From Siniperca chuatsi (taxonomy: Eukaryota; Chordata; Actinopteri; Centrarchiformes; Sinipercidae), in contig NC_058062.1 of NCBI RefSeq assembly GCF_020085105.1, forward strand, positions 906,001 through 970,000: 64,000 bases of DNA, in the 5' to 3' direction. Below, piece after piece: positions 35,701 to 45,420 of this stretch. Made by a program: the position numbers and the translations under genes. How positions within the stretch are numbered: the stretch's first letter is position 1; every line of letters begins with the position of its first letter. The notes beneath the pieces were generated by a model. It was not told where the DNA came from and made no database searches. It saw only the letters and a list, made by a program, of their open reading frames with translations.

Positions 35701-36248
35701 GTCGCCCCTGACAACCAGGGAGGAGGAGGAAGAGGAGGAAGAGGGGGAGGACAAAGGGAGGAAGGTGAGGGAGGGCGTAATGGTCTCACACAGGAAAATA
35801 TTCTTAAAAAATATATTTAATAACGATGATTACTGATAAAAACCCGTCATGTGAAACACACGTTACAAACTCCGCAGCATCAATACTGTTAATCCAATGA
35901 TAAACTTTATTCTGAAAGGGGCCGTTCTGCAGAACGAGTCCTTGTTCCAGCGCTGCTCCCTGATCAGGTTTCTGGTATTTTGTTTCCTGTCTGTGTCTGC
36001 AGAAGAAGAGGAGGAGGGTGTGGTCGGAGTGCGAGGAGTGCGGTCGGAGGTTCAGCCGGATGTCTCTCCTGAAGGCTCACCGTCAGACTCACGACGCAGA
36101 AAACGCCGCCGCCGACACGTCGTCCCCCTCGTCTCCGCCCGGCGGCACCGCCTCGGCGCTGCGCTGTTCAGAGTGCGGGAAGAGGTTCTCCTCGGCGACC
36201 CGCCTCAACAGCCACATCCGGACCCAGCACCCCGGGAACCGGTCCTGA
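11290..36248 (+). CDS. Two-finger C2H2 zinc-finger protein, five exons
   Basis: The joined exons are 11290-11701, 32541-32915, 33165-33557, 35526-35764 and 36003-36248. They total 1665 nt, giving 554 residues and a TGA stop. All junctions have GT/AG sites and agree in phase (1, 1, 1, 0). The N-terminal half holds two related modules of about 45 residues (QLESVLEQVVQLAVQEISK at 14-32 and QLKSVMEQVLDFAVRELTK at 139-157). I recall this type from the amino end of many fish zinc-finger proteins. A low-complexity middle and two C-terminal fingers (483-503 and 528-549) follow, after a basic KKRRR. It is probably a nuclear DNA-binding regulator; target unknown. AATAAA signals at about 36703 and 36724 may end the transcript. 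The two modules could instead be first exons of separate transcripts, and extra exons in the 21-kb intron cannot be excluded. Confidence 0.72.
11702..13151. other. Intron 1 of two-finger gene, first part
   Basis: Non-coding. Open frames at about 12473-12812 overlap each other on both strands and lack motifs. Confidence 0.5.
13152..14500. repeat. Copies of AATCGATTAATCG-type element
   Basis: Fragments at 13152-13345, 13850-13930 and 14225-14500 share GGCTGCAACTAACGAT-like ends, a TATAAAATG core, CCCAAAGACATTCAGTTTAC and GATTAATCGAT ends. This is a short non-autonomous element common in fish genomes. Further copies lie at 17610-17840, 24145-24290, 34395-34645, 43785-44030 and 54405-54500. Confidence 0.65.
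14681..14752. repeat. (GT)n and (CA)n microsatellites
   Basis: A GT run at 14681-14707 is followed by a CA run at 14731-14741. The two are complementary and could form a weak hairpin. Confidence 0.85.
14753..15789. other. Intronic, probably outer part of LINE relic
   Basis: No gene. From about 15240 the sequence looks like the decayed 3' part of the minus-strand LINE whose RT motifs lie at 15790-16340. Confidence 0.4.
15790..16340 (-). pseudogene. LINE reverse transcriptase relic
   Basis: Read on the minus strand, successive RT motifs survive. [15 protein letters not shown] lies at about 16250-16210, GVPQRSVLGPLLFNIYKLPL at about 16085-16025, YADDTPIYL at about 15980-15955 and KNKSEIIDFG at about 15870-15840. 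Frame changes separate them. The order is that of L2-type LINEs, but divergence from the 5.4-6.2 kb copy suggests a different subfamily. Confidence 0.75.
16341..17341. other. Intronic, nothing recognised
   Basis: No gene, RNA or clear repeat. Open frames at 16481-16838 lack motifs. Confidence 0.45.
17342..17598. mobile_element. hAT-type MITE with 8-bp target duplication
   Basis: A 257-bp element has terminal inverted repeats (TAGGGTTGCAACGGTA at the left; TAGGGTTGCAGCAGTA on the reverse strand at the right). It is flanked by GCTGTAAA (17334-17341) and GCTGTAAG (17599-17606), seven of eight bases matching. Eight-base target duplications are typical of hAT elements. It has no coding capacity. 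Confidence 0.85.
17610..18170. repeat. Two adjacent short-element copies
   Basis: 17610-17840 is an AATCGATGAATCA-type copy with CCCAAAGAGATTCAGTTTAC. 17885-18165 is copy 2 of the repeat at 632-912. Confidence 0.7.
18230..18331 (+). repeat. Possible tRNA-derived SINE end
   Basis: GGTTCGATTCC at about 18259 is a perfect RNA polymerase III B-box, and an (ATAA)n tail lies at 18300-18331. No convincing A-box or full tRNA fold is visible upstream, so this may be a SINE remnant or a coincidence. Confidence 0.35.
18332..19315. other. Intronic, nothing recognised
   Basis: AT-rich non-coding sequence. The 19045-19180 part (ACCATGGTAACAGTATATAT) looks like a decayed short element related in style to the MITE at 17342. 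Confidence 0.4.
19316..19500. repeat. Non-autonomous element abutting the hAT relic
   Basis: The sequence contains AATGGCCACTTGAGGCTGCC, CAACTGTACAGCAGAAATAA and TTTACAGCCTGGTACAAAAA. The reverse complement of the same family occurs at about 29870-30080. Confidence 0.65.
19500..22235 (+). pseudogene. ZNF862-like hAT transposase relic
   Basis: Blocks of one protein read in order in shifting frames. FFHRRLLLYQ starts near 19590, and EAEMVVKFSAAYFIAKHELP and KFRGHVELLKKNGVKVNPT lie at 19950-20060. After a frameshift near 20130, KDATYLSFMIDGGTDVSTKE and ILIGHVEVQRA follow. GVSGTRWRPHVTRALQTLL lies at about 20955-21010, and MEDGTFVGFCDFLADSFEAI with KFSLLLHRNDTILPQ at 21190-21300. The terminal CERGFSAQKRIKSDVRG at about 22041 matches the hAT dimerisation region. 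The pattern fits the ZNF862/DUF4371 class of hAT-derived genes. Frameshifts, and gaps filled with non-coding DNA (some with splice-like ends), show it is broken. It sits in the first intron of the two-finger gene. Confidence 0.75.
22236..22894. other. 3' flank of the hAT relic
   Basis: Non-coding. It may include the untranslated end of the transposon; no inverted repeat could be paired with confidence. Confidence 0.35.
22895..23140. repeat. Dispersed non-coding repeat
   Basis: The features GAGCCGCCATCTTGTGGTCG, CAGCTGTCAATCATGACGTG and CAAACTTATCAGAAAAAGAA are ones I recall as high-copy in teleost genomes. Class unknown. Confidence 0.5.
23141..26764. other. Intronic, repeats but no gene
   Basis: No coding signal. 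24145-24290 is an element copy of the AACGAT type. 25230-26330 is AT-rich and looks like old repeat sequence (for example TCATTTATTTGTCATTTTAC). No RNA gene was seen. Confidence 0.4.
26765..27262. repeat. Dispersed DNA element, near full length
   Basis: About 500 bp with inverted-looking ends (ACTTCAGTAAGAGTAGAAAT near the left, TTGAGTAAATGTGTTTACTT near the right). It is the most complete but most diverged copy of the 8770/34835/47140 family. Confidence 0.7.
27263..28437. other. Intronic, nothing recognised
   Basis: No gene or clear repeat. Confidence 0.4.
28438..28612 (-). mobile_element. L2/Maui LINE 3' tail
   Basis: Reverse complement of the 7070-7245 tail, with AATTTTATTTATATAGCGCG, AACAGAAGTTATCTCATTGC, GAGCAGGTCTAGACCGAACT and CAGTGGCAAGGAAAAACTTC. 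Truncated at its 5' side. Confidence 0.88.
28613..29555. other. Intronic, nothing recognised
   Basis: No coding signal. Short TTAGCTAAC-type low-complexity stretches occur near 28840-28890 and 29500. Confidence 0.4.
29556..30080. repeat. Inverted copy of the 19316 element
   Basis: 29870-30080 matches 19316-19500 in reverse complement (TTTTTGTATCAGGCTGTAAA, GTAAAGTCGGGCATTTTAAC). 29556-29840 appears to be the other part of the same element, with TTCGCCATCTTGGCAGCGCC. Confidence 0.65.
30081..31065. other. Intronic with two microsatellites
   Basis: A CA run lies at 30208-30224 and a GT run at 30618-30637. Nothing else was recognised. Confidence 0.5.
31066..31560. mobile_element. MITE with internal 35-bp hairpin
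   Basis: Outer inverted repeats are TTGTTCAGACTGC (from 31069) and GCAGTCTGAACAA (31545-31557). Nested inside, 31292-31326 is the inverted complement of 31367-31401, with 33 of 35 positions pairing across a 40-nt loop. It is non-coding. Confidence 0.75.
31588..31700 (+). repeat. Dispersed repeat, GGTTCCCAAGGTGGGGGTC type
   Basis: Contains GTGGTTCCCAAGGTGGGGGT and GGGTCATGAGATGATTAAAG. An opposite-strand copy lies at about 56235-56405. Confidence 0.65.
31701..32540. other. End of intron 1
   Basis: Non-coding up to the polypyrimidine tract and acceptor at 32540. A short ATG/GGT trinucleotide run lies at 32491-32519. Confidence 0.55.
32541..32915 (+). CDS. Two-finger gene, exon 2
   Basis: The acceptor TCTCCTGCAG precedes AACAGCTGAAG, and the donor is GACG/GTGAGT. 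It encodes the second helical module (EQLKSVMEQVLDFAVRELTK, then LLLEITKMEREQRVLEERL). A GGA-rich tract at 32697-32805 follows, read as polyglycine with three GEKGRGGG repeats. The tract is also open as poly-Glu and poly-Arg, but only the Gly frame fits both splice phases. An acidic Ser-rich end (NDSVSPSDSEDAREEL) follows. Confidence 0.75.
33165..33557 (+). CDS. Two-finger gene, exon 3
   Basis: A long pyrimidine tract (33060-33162) leads to the acceptor CCCCTCAG; the donor is CACAG/GTGACC. It encodes DWVPILDKVFGQKWCSDVWQ, an aromatic motif I recall from other fish zinc-finger proteins between the helical module and the fingers. Polyglycine from a second GGA repeat (33277-33310) follows, then an acidic EVFSPDDEDG segment. 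A 12-bp tandem repeat (33503-33539) gives GPSPGPSPGPSPG. Confidence 0.72.
33640..34165 (+). repeat. A-rich, C-poor low-complexity tract
   Basis: About 525 bp made mostly of AAAATAAA, AAATATA and AAAGTAAA words with very few cytosines on the plus strand. Strand asymmetry is strong. Period is irregular. Confidence 0.75.
34835..35475. repeat. Young dispersed DNA element, both ends present
   Basis: The left part (34835-35250) is nearly identical, inverted, to 47140-47540. The right part (35259-35440) matches 8924-9104, inverted, including 131 exact bases. So this copy joins the two halves seen separately elsewhere, making a unit of about 640 bp. Confidence 0.8.
35526..35764 (+). CDS. Two-finger gene, exon 4
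   Basis: The acceptor is GCCTTCAG before GATCTTCAG. A second in-frame AG nine bases on (35534) could be an alternative acceptor, dropping three residues. The donor is GGAAG/GTGAGG. The protein part holds LTLPSQLLDDEDAAAAANK and ends in an acidic [12 protein letters not shown] tract. No folded domain is evident. Confidence 0.7.
36003..36248 (+). CDS. Two-finger gene, exon 5 with both fingers
   Basis: The acceptor GTGTCTGCAG is in phase with exon 4. The first residues, KKRRRVW, form a likely nuclear localisation signal. Finger 1 is CEECGRRFSRMSLLKAHRQTH (C-X2-C-X12-H-X3-H). A Ser/Pro/Ala linker of 24 residues follows, then finger 2, CSECGKRFSSATRLNS with HIRTQH (C-X2-C-X12-H-X4-H). The usual TGEKP linker is absent. 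The frame ends PGNRS and TGA at 36246. Confidence 0.85.
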   Translation, partial: KKRRRVWSECEECGRRFSRMSLLKAHRQTHDAENAAADTSSPSSPPGGTASALRCSECGKRFSSATRLNSHIRTQHPGNRS

Positions 36249-39200
36249 ACCCGACGTGACGGAGCGGGTCGCCTGTGCTGAACTTGAAACAGGATCACCA
36301 ACAGAGTCCAACAAAAGCTGAACAAAAACCAGACCGGGTTCAGACCTCAGAGCAGAACCAGAGGAGGATCCACAGACCTCAGACCGGATCAGAACCAGAG
36401 ACCAGAAACCATGAAAGGGAAACACATCCGGATCTGAGTCCAGTAGATGTTCCTCGAAACTGGATTTGCTGAAGTTATCCGACGGTACGCAGACGAGACC
36501 GATTTTAGACTCTTAACAGATGCTTTTACTCTGAAATACAACAGGAAGATGTTTTGAAAAAGTAATTTTTTGGTTAAATATGACTTAACTTCCTTTAAGC
36601 TGCAGATTTCATGCTTCGATGGAGCTCAAATTGCTTCAAAAAAACAGGATTAAAAACAAAGTGGAGCCGAAATGTTTGGGAACCATAAAGCAATAACGAT
36701 AAAATAAAGACCGTAAACATCTAAATAAATAAGGAGCGAAGAATACGAATATAAAAGCAGGGAAGTTACGATTACCACAAACTGGAATCCAGATTAAAAA
36801 GATCAAAAAGACCTCACGTTGTCGTCGGCTGGAGTCTAAAACCGGTCTGTCCCTCGTCATCAGAACCAATCACAGCGTCTCTGGAGGTCACGCGGTCGAG
36901 TATCAGATGGAGTTCTGGTCCGATAGCCGGTTCTGTTTTGGATCCGGTTCAAGGTCGGCAAAATACCCGGATTCATTAAGTTCAGACGCTAACGAATCTC
37001 TAATTGAATCTTTTATCTCCGCTTTTTTCTTCTTAGTATCAAAACATTCAGGAAGCAGTTTTTCACTGTTGTTGACGTTCTGTGAAATTTGGCTGAGAAG
37101 GAAGTAAAACTCCGGATCTCAGCCGAGTCCCAAAGGCCCCGAAACCCAGGTTTCTGCATCAGCTTCCTGTCACGAGCGACGGGGTCCGAACACGAACACA
37201 AACACAATCTGCCAAAGCCGCAACAGGTTTGGTTATTTCGAGAGAGAGTTCTCCTGACGAGCTTTAAACTGTTGGAAAATTATAATTACGAATGTTTTTT
37301 CCCCGAATTTTAACTTTTGATGTTTATTTAAGAATATTTAAGGTTCAGATTTAAAGTTTTCAGGGCCTCTAAAATGATTTTATCTTTAGTTACTTACAAT
37401 GTGGAAAGCTGAAACTATAAATGGATTTGAAAAGGGATTCGCAAGGATTTGAATTAGACAAAATACCATTGAATCCCAGCTCCGGACCAGAATGCCCCTC
37501 TGAGTAGATCTGGAACGGGAACTTTAGACAACAAAACGTCGGCGTCAGAGGAAATGACATACAAGCGTCTGACTGGGGGAACGAACGGGAATGAAACTGA
37601 GCCCAGGAACGGAAGCAGAAGGATCCTCTTCCTCCTGTACATACTCCTCTTCTTCTTCTGCTCCCGTAAAATATCTCAAATCCTCCTCGTCGACAGGAAA
37701 CGGGCTTCGGCCGCCGCGGGCGAGTTCCGGTCCTCGGACAGCCGGAGCGCCGTTTCCTGTTTCTTCGTGGTTTTTGTTTTTCGTGTTGGACCTGTACAGC
37801 GTGGACGGTCACTCTCACGGGAACGAGTGACCTTTGATTTTTCTACCTGTTTGTCTTTAAAGTGCTCTTTATTGTTTTTCTCAACAAACAGACTCTTCTT
37901 TCTCTTTTTAAAAAAAACAGTTTTGGATTATCGTCAGGTGCATTTTTGTCGTCATAGTTTAGTTTTTTAGACGATCTTCGGGGATTCTTGCGTCGCGACT
38001 CGTGCAGGAAAACAAAGGAAGATAAACTTCGTCAGTGGCATCGATTGTTTGGACTGTGAATGTGAATCTCTGCAGTTTGTATCCTTTTTACTTTTGTTGT
38101 ACAGTTTTTACTTTTCAGACAGAACTGATGATGAAACGAGAGAAAAGAGGAAGGTTTCGATGTTTCTCCTCTGCTTCCTACTGTCTTTACTTCCTTCATC
38201 CTCCCCTCGTTCTTCGGTTCGGTTCGGTAACCTCATGTTGACGCACAAATACCTCCTGACGAACAAACGAGACCACATGCGGTTTTTATTTTATTTTTTC
38301 TGGCTTCAACTAACGGTTTTCTTTTCTTGACTTCAGTTGATCCGATCTGTCGAACCTCGTTGCTGCCAGGAAAAGAAAGAACAGATGAAATGTTAGGAAC
38401 TCGTTGTAAGTCAGAATTATGCGACACTAAAACAATCTGCGACGTTTTCTTGTAAAAATGACTGAGCATCTCGTTATTTTGAGATATGGATCGAGTGATT
38501 ACGAGATAAAGTTCAAATTAAAATAATTCTGAGATTTTTTTTTTTTTTGGAATTACAAAATATGACAATTATGGAGTTTGACTTGATGTAAGTCATTTTC
38601 TTTTTATCATTCCTAACTTGTGTGGCAGAAATGAGCTGCCATCCATCAACCAGGTGTAAACGAGAGACTGTTTAAGGTTCAAAATAAAGACGGGTTCAGG
38701 GCCCGCTGTTAGAGGTCTGAACGTTTGGACTTGATCTGGAACCGACCCGTGGAAAACCTGAGACCTGAACCTGACGCGTAAACATTTACTTTCATTAAAA
38801 CCAGACACGAAAGGGACTGGATATGATTCGACTTAGCTGGACTCGGGTAGAGGGTCTCCGCTTTGTTTCCCTTAATGCACCTCAGCATGTGACTCTTTCC
38901 CTCACATTATCAATTAATGTCCTTAGTACATTTTATTTGTTCAGTTTGTTAAATCAAACCCCGAAATGACTTAATTAATTTCTTCAAAAGTATGATTTAT
39001 TGCCCTAGGAGTAGTTAGTAAGTCTTTTTGCATCTGAAAAACCTACTTAAAGATCTTTCTGGTGACAGCAGCGGTTCTTATTACATTTTAACACTATATA
39101 ATCTTGTTATCCATTGAAATATGTTCATCAACGTTACATCTCCACGAATGTCACTTCAAGATCAAAATCAAGTGAGAACGTGGAGGGGACGAATTCTCTG

Positions 39201-42200
39201 TAACTCGCTTAATTAGAGAACAATTAATGCAGGATCTCCCGACAGCTACCAGACTCTGTTCATGTTACGTATAGTTTTTATTTGAATCATTCCTTTTCAT
39301 CTGTCTGTGCTAAGAGTCTCTGTAGTACTCTGTGGTGGCATTCGTACAACAGGGTGAGTAGAAGGACCAGGTGACGGATAAATATCAGCGACGTATCCTG
39401 ATGATTTTCATGTTTAGGTGTTGTTTCTGCTCCGCGGTGCTTCGGCACAAACGATCGGCCGTTTCCATCGTTTTTACGTTTCGTAAATGTGCAAACTGAA
39501 ACTTTTTCTAGCGAGACGGTGATTCTGTTTTTTTACTTGTTTGAACAAAACTTTTAAGCAATATGAAGCCAAAACTCCGCCGAACGGCCGGAGTTTGATT
39601 AGTTGCGGAGGAACTGTAGAAGAGAGCCTGTTCGCAGCTGCTGGCGAACGATCGTTAGCAAAAACTACAAAAACAAGATGATGTGTAACAACAAAATCCA
39701 GACCACCATTAAAAAATATCCAGTCAAATGAAACTTGAGGTGGGTTTGATTCACGAACCCGGGTCTCCTCGGTAAAGTCATACTTTAAGTTGATAATACG
39801 ATAATAATGATCAATATTTTACTGTTTAATTTCTGCCTCTGAATGCTGCTTAAATAACTAAAGCGTGTTGTCTGCTTCGCCAACATCTGAATTACCCAAC
39901 TGCTTTTCTGCAAACATCGAGTGTCTTCGTTTATCTGATTCGTTGCACTTTCGGCCTCCGGACGTGTTCACATACCTCATTTTCCTCGTAAAGCATTTCA
40001 TGTGTTTTATTTTTTCTTCTTTCCACACAAACCTCATTACCTCAGTAGATGTACGCCGTTGATATTTGACTTCAGTAATGTGTGTTTTTTTTTTATTTTT
40101 TATTTGTTCTGTTTCATTTTGGGTGCGTCTCATCTCTTTTAAAATGGATGCTGACGCTGTCGGGTAAAAACCACAAAACGACAAACGCACAAGCTTCTCA
40201 GGTTTGAAGATGGGACCCTTGAGATTATATATTTAAATATATCGTCTTTCAGGACTTGCACAGCTAGTTCGAACAGGTTTATAAGAGCCCAGCAGGATGA
40301 CCTGAGATATGGAAGCCCGTTTATGCCAAAACAAGGAAAACGGGCGGAAAAAAATTAGGAACGATAAAGATTATTAAAGCTGCAAGCAGCGACGATCGGG
40401 CCCTCGCACCTCCGCGCACGTCGGGGCGGCTGTTGGACGCGGCTCTGACCGTACCAGTTGAATCGGATCATCTTTGCCATGGAAGGCTGACTTCCTGTTG
40501 CCACCAGGCGGCGCTGTGACTTTACGTCACCGTTGGCCTGTCGATGTGATCGGGGTGGGACTCTTATCAAACATTAGAGGCAGACTGGACGGTGTAAACT
40601 GAAGTTACAGCAACTTCCTGTTCAGATATTACTTTCTGTGTCCACTATGTGGCGCTAGAGAACACACACTAATAACGCTGGATGTCACGTGGCGACTACA
40701 CCAATCAATTCGATGTGAATCGGATGATGTTCGTCATCTGTAAACAGCTGGCTGATATTTCAGATGTATTTAGTGAAACGTTTGTTTGATGTTTTACACG
40801 TTTGAAATCTTGTCATTCATTACACAACTTTTAAAGCGACAAAGTAAACATTTAAACTGCGTTTAGGGTGTTTGACAATTTTCCAAAATGATATGTAATA
40901 AGCAAATAAATGCAGATTTAAAAACCAACAACGTCTTCAGACTCAGGAGGATACAATTAAAGTTTAAAAGGAGATTAAAATATAAAACTGCAACAACAGA
41001 GAGTTAAAACCACGAGCGACGTATAAAATATGCAATAATATGAAAGAATAATCAGCCAATTCCAGATGTTCGTCTGCTGTCGGATGCTTCGGGGTTTGTT
41101 TGGTCTTTTTTTAGCACGTTCACTTCACAGACTGCAGTTATGTGGTTTTTACAGGACAGCCGCTGCCTCACTGCACTGTGTACAGACTAGAGGGAAACCT
41201 CGTATCTCCACTAACTTCTCTTGCTGCCCGACGCGAACGCCGCGCTGAACCAGCTGTTAAAAGTGTAACAACAGCGTATTAAATACAGCGGTGGTTATGA
41301 GGTTTTCTCCTGACAGCAGCAGCATCATGTGACCTGTTGACCAATCAGTGCTCCCTCCTGTCCGTGTTTACAAAGCCACAGAAGAGAGAAATGTTTCTGG
41401 TCGATAATACAAAAAGGGAAATTATGAAGTATGAAGACAGAACCAGGTGAGTAGACGTGATCTCAATAACGAATTCTGTCAGAAACCCTGAAAATGTTTG
41501 ATTTATAGCACAATACAGGGACCCAATACATTAATACCACTATACATTCATTTAAGCTTTGCATACTGAAGAGGACGTGGGTTAAGATTAAATTTGAATA
41601 TTTAAGCGACGCTAAAATCATCATTGAAAATCTTTATCTCGAACTTGCGAGCTACTGTTGTAATAACTGACACCGAGAGATACTGAGTGATAATTATGGG
41701 ATACAGATAAGGAAAAGAATTGGAGACGTTATCGTAATTATCAGAACACGTCTTTACAGGTTGTGTTGCTGTCAGCAAAGCTTATGAATTAATTAATAAT
41801 AATAATTTCCACCAGATGCATTTCTCTCCAGACGTTTTTTAAAGGAGGGCGCTCAACAAATCAGTTACGTAGCTGGAAAAGGTTATAAATCTTATTTTAA
41901 GCACTGAGACGCATTCAGACGACATTCATGCGCACCTCTCATGGAGCACATCTTGACTCTTGTGATTTTTATTGTATGCGTTGGCAGTTTCCTGAAAAGT
42001 GGTTGTGTGATTCACATGTGGAGAGAAGACGACCTTATTTCAGTTCAGCTCTTTACGTTAAAAGAGTGAAAGAAGGGAATCGGCTCTGCACTAGAAGCTA
42101 CGTTTCACTGGGAGCCCAGATGGACCTTCGATCTTTAAAGAAAGGGGTCAGCGTAGAGAAGTGGAGCTGGAGTTTATAAAACGTACTGCAGGAGTTCCTC

Positions 42201-43784
42201 AGGGAACGACCCGAGGTCCTCTTACTGTTCGACGCAAACGTGGGAATGAGGGGATGAAAGGGATGTTTTTAGTGTTTTTTTAAAAGTTTTATTTTCAATC
42301 GAAAGAGTTTTACATTAAGCAGATTGTATGTTTGTAATGACATGAGGAAATGTGAGTGAATGTTGGAGGGTTTTGGTTTTATTTTATTTTAAATATCTAT
42401 TTCTACTCCCTGTATAATCAACTGACTTGTTCTTGTTTGTCAAAGAAAGTTCATCTCAGTTTTTGGATTTGATGCAATACTTTTGATAAAAATGTGCCCT
42501 TTTTTTGTAATTCAGCAGTCTAAACAAATATCAAAAGTTTCCTTTTTAATAATAAAATGTAAAAAAAAAAAGTGCTGGAGTTGAGTGGCGGGCAGTTCAA
42601 CCTTCAGTCAGGAAATGTAAAGTTACAGTCAGTCTGTGAAAACTTAACTCAAAACAGATGATCTTTGACCATTTTGTGATTACTGCCGACGTTTCACGTG
42701 AAGCAGAATATTCACGGTTGTGTGGCTGTTTCGTCTCGTGCCCCGTGTTGATCACAGCAGCACCGTCTGAATGTCATTTACGCCAAGTTACAGCTGCCTG
42801 CCATGATGTGATGATGAAGGCGATGGTGATGGTGTTTTTTTATTTTTATGACCTGTTTTAGTCGATGAGACCGGGTACTTTTTAGTGTTACAATTCAAAC
42901 AAAACCAATAAATGTTCACGACGACCAGCTGAGCCTGACGAGTCTTCTTTCAGTCCGGCATTTTGGGAACGTTTTCACGCCAGAAAAGTGAATCAAAGGC
43001 TTCGCGGAAACTTCTCAAACCACTTCTTGAGCACGACGCTCTTCCCACGGTCCGTCTGATCGCCCTGTTCCAAACTTTAATACGTTTGTGACAGTTTGAA
43101 TAATAAAAGTTCTGCGTATCGCAGCAGGACTGTAAAGTCTGGTGTTTTATTATATATTATTGTCATCAAATCCCATGAAAAGAGCAAAATACAGAACAAT
43201 AGCAGAAGCAGCGTCACGTCAACCTAAAAATGTCAGTAACGGACACGGGATATCAGGAAGTCCAAGCTCTTCGCAGGCCCATGTTGAAGTCCAGTAATGT
43301 TATTTAAGTGATTGTGTTAAGGTACGCTCAACACTTCTACAATAATACTAATTCCACTACGACGACATTTTATTTACTGGTGCTACTGCACGCGGATTCA
43401 TTCCATTGTGTTTATTAATCAAATGTACAACGAGCGAACACGACGCTTGAACAAAAGCTGAGGGAATCACACGGCAGAACGAAATTCATAACTACAGTAG
43501 ATTGGGCCAGAATATACCCAGACGCTACAGAGGCGTGTGTGACGGATACTCGGTACGCTGTATTTTATAGGAAAAAACGGGAAAGATTTCTAAAATTCTG
43601 ATTTTATAATTTCTAAACGTGGAATATAATCAAATGAATCCTACGGGAAGCGACAACTTTCAGTAACCGAAACCCCCTAAATATAATATTTATTCCTCTA
43701 AATCTCCACAAACCCGTGGAAACTCACAATTTCAGAGTAACTGTATTAATGACTTCTGTCATACAAAGTTATTTTCATTATCAA
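36249..43784. other. 3' flank or long 3' UTR, no second gene seen
   Basis: Candidate poly(A) signals follow at 36703, 36724 and further on (about 42907, AACCAATAAATG). Most of 36.3-43.1 kb is unusually poor in repeats for this window, so a long 3' UTR is possible. Open frames (for example 37390-37970) have no motifs. 38395-38590 carries degenerate ATTTTGAGAT words, and 43135-43260 resembles a fish repeat (TGTCATCAAATCCCATGAAA). Confidence 0.4.
40365..40760 (+). repeat. Dispersed repeat with CTGCAAGCAGCGACGA start
   Basis: Begins AAAGCTGCAAGCAGCGACGA and contains GGGCCCTCGCACCTCCGCGC, CTTCCTGTTGCCACCAGGCG and GGGACTCTTATCAAACATTA. I recall this as a high-copy teleost repeat. Class uncertain. 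Confidence 0.6.
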
Positions 43785-44030
43785 TGAAGCTGCCAATTGT
43801 TTTCTCGATTAACTGATTAAATCGATTGGTCTGAAAAACGTTGTCGAATGTCTCGATGAACCCCAAAATATTCAGTTTGCTAGAATTTAAGACAAAGAAA
43901 ATTCTCTCTTGAGAAGCTGAGTCATCAAATATTTGCTTTGAAAAACCAAATGATTAATCCTATTTACCGATTAATTGTCTTTCGACCAACTGATCGATTA
44001 GTTGTCAGATCGGTGCGGCTCTAAATGTGT
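43785..44030. repeat. AATCGATTGGTCTG-type element copy
   Basis: Shares CCCCAAAATATTCAGTTTGC and AACTGATCGATTAGTTGTCA with the 13.2, 17.6, 24.1 and 34.4 kb copies. Confidence 0.65.
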
Positions 44031-44119
44031 CCTTTAAACTGCCAATCAGCTGCTTTTGTGAGGAAAATCTGTTAATGACATAATTATCTAATGAGCACGT
44101 TAACACTCCTGGAGTGACG

Positions 44120-45420
44120 TCAGTGAATTGCCACCTGACCGCAGTGACCCGGATCAGCGGGGCGCGTGCTGCTCGCTCGCTCGCTCATTCATTCCTCGTG
44201 CTACAGCGGGGCGCGTGGAGCTAAAAACAAATGAAGAAGAAGAAGAAAACAAAACGAGCGCGAGGCGATGCCGTAACAATGTACCGCGCGCGTACCCGCT
44301 CGTGCAACCGGAGTGAATACGTGCTGCGCGCGACACTGAAAACTATACCCACCTACTACCGCCGTTGCCGTGGTTACCGACATACCCGCTCTAACGGGTA
44401 TGCGCACGAGCGGCCAGTGGGCAGGCAGGAAGGAGGGAAGGAAGGTAAGAAGGAGGGAAGGAAGGAGGGAGCGGAATTAGTCAGTGATAGAGGGGAGGAG
44501 AGGAGGAGAGGCGGCGGGTTGTTCTGCCGAGGTGGACGTGGCGGGTCCGGCGGAGTTAGCTACAAGTGACGGGCAGCGGAGCCGATCCGAGGCGGACAGC
44601 CAGCCAGCCATGAACCGGACCACCCGCAGGTAACGTACCGCTTCTCCCCGCCGTTACGAACGTTACCCGCCTGCGGCTCGCTGCCGCTGCGCTCGGTTTC
44701 CTGCTTTCTGACAGATAATAACCGCGACTGTCGGCGTCGGGACACATTTCACGATTTGACACAGTTGCTTTGTTTAGTGCGGAGGCTGCCAGCCGCTCCC
44801 CGCTGCGCTCAGGCGGCGTGCTAAATGCGAGAAGTGCCCGAGACAGCGGAGGAGGCTAACATACCGCTGCTCCCCCCTCTGCCTGCCTCTCCTCCCCGCC
44901 TCACTCTCACTTTCTCTCCCATGCTAACACCAGCTAGCCCCGCTAGTTAGCTTAGCAGGCTGCAAACGACGTTAGTGTGATAAACAAGATGGCCACTGGC
45001 TAGCTCTGCTAGCTAGCTAGACATGGCATCTTGCCCCGTCTTTGTATGCCTCAGGAGCGGCTTTAATGCGTTTTCCTCCTCCGGCATGTGGACTTTTCAC
45101 TCTAAGCGCAAGAATCGCCGAAACAAAAACTTCCTGCGCACAAACGGGAGGATGTCGTGTCACCGCGAAGCGGACAGAGGAGGAGAAAAAAAAAATCAGC
45201 GCCAGATTCTTGCAGCCAGTTTGTGCGGAGATTGCGTGGCGAGTTGAAACGGCTACCTGAGTGTTTGCAGAGACAGGTAAGCGCAGCGGCACGAACTTTG
45301 CGCCGCACGCCGGGGCGCCGCTCCGCGGCTCCGGCCTCGCTTTGTTGGGAAAAGTGCAGCCGTGTCGCACTTTGACGGCCGCCGCAGCTGCTGCCAGCCG
45401 GCCTCCAAACTTTTCTGTAA
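44120..45420 (+). promoter_or_regulatory. CpG-island promoter of eight-finger gene
   Basis: CG-dense sequence runs for over 1 kb with no clear TATA box. A GGAAGGAGG purine tract lies at 44430-44470. Two donor-like ends inside, CGCAG/GTAACG at 44629 and ACAG/GTAAGC at 45276, suggest alternative untranslated first exons. Confidence 0.6.
44540..44629 (+). other. 5' untranslated exon with upstream ORF
   Basis: The end is set by the donor at 44629; the start is a guess. An ATG at 44610 would, after splicing to 46210, read [15 protein letters not shown] and stop, before the main ATG at 46480. It could damp translation of the main frame. No transcript supports this exon here. Confidence 0.45.

Noticed and set aside
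37390-37970. Opposed frames of 138-142 codons
   Set aside because: They overlap on opposite strands, with no motif, splice support or composition bias.
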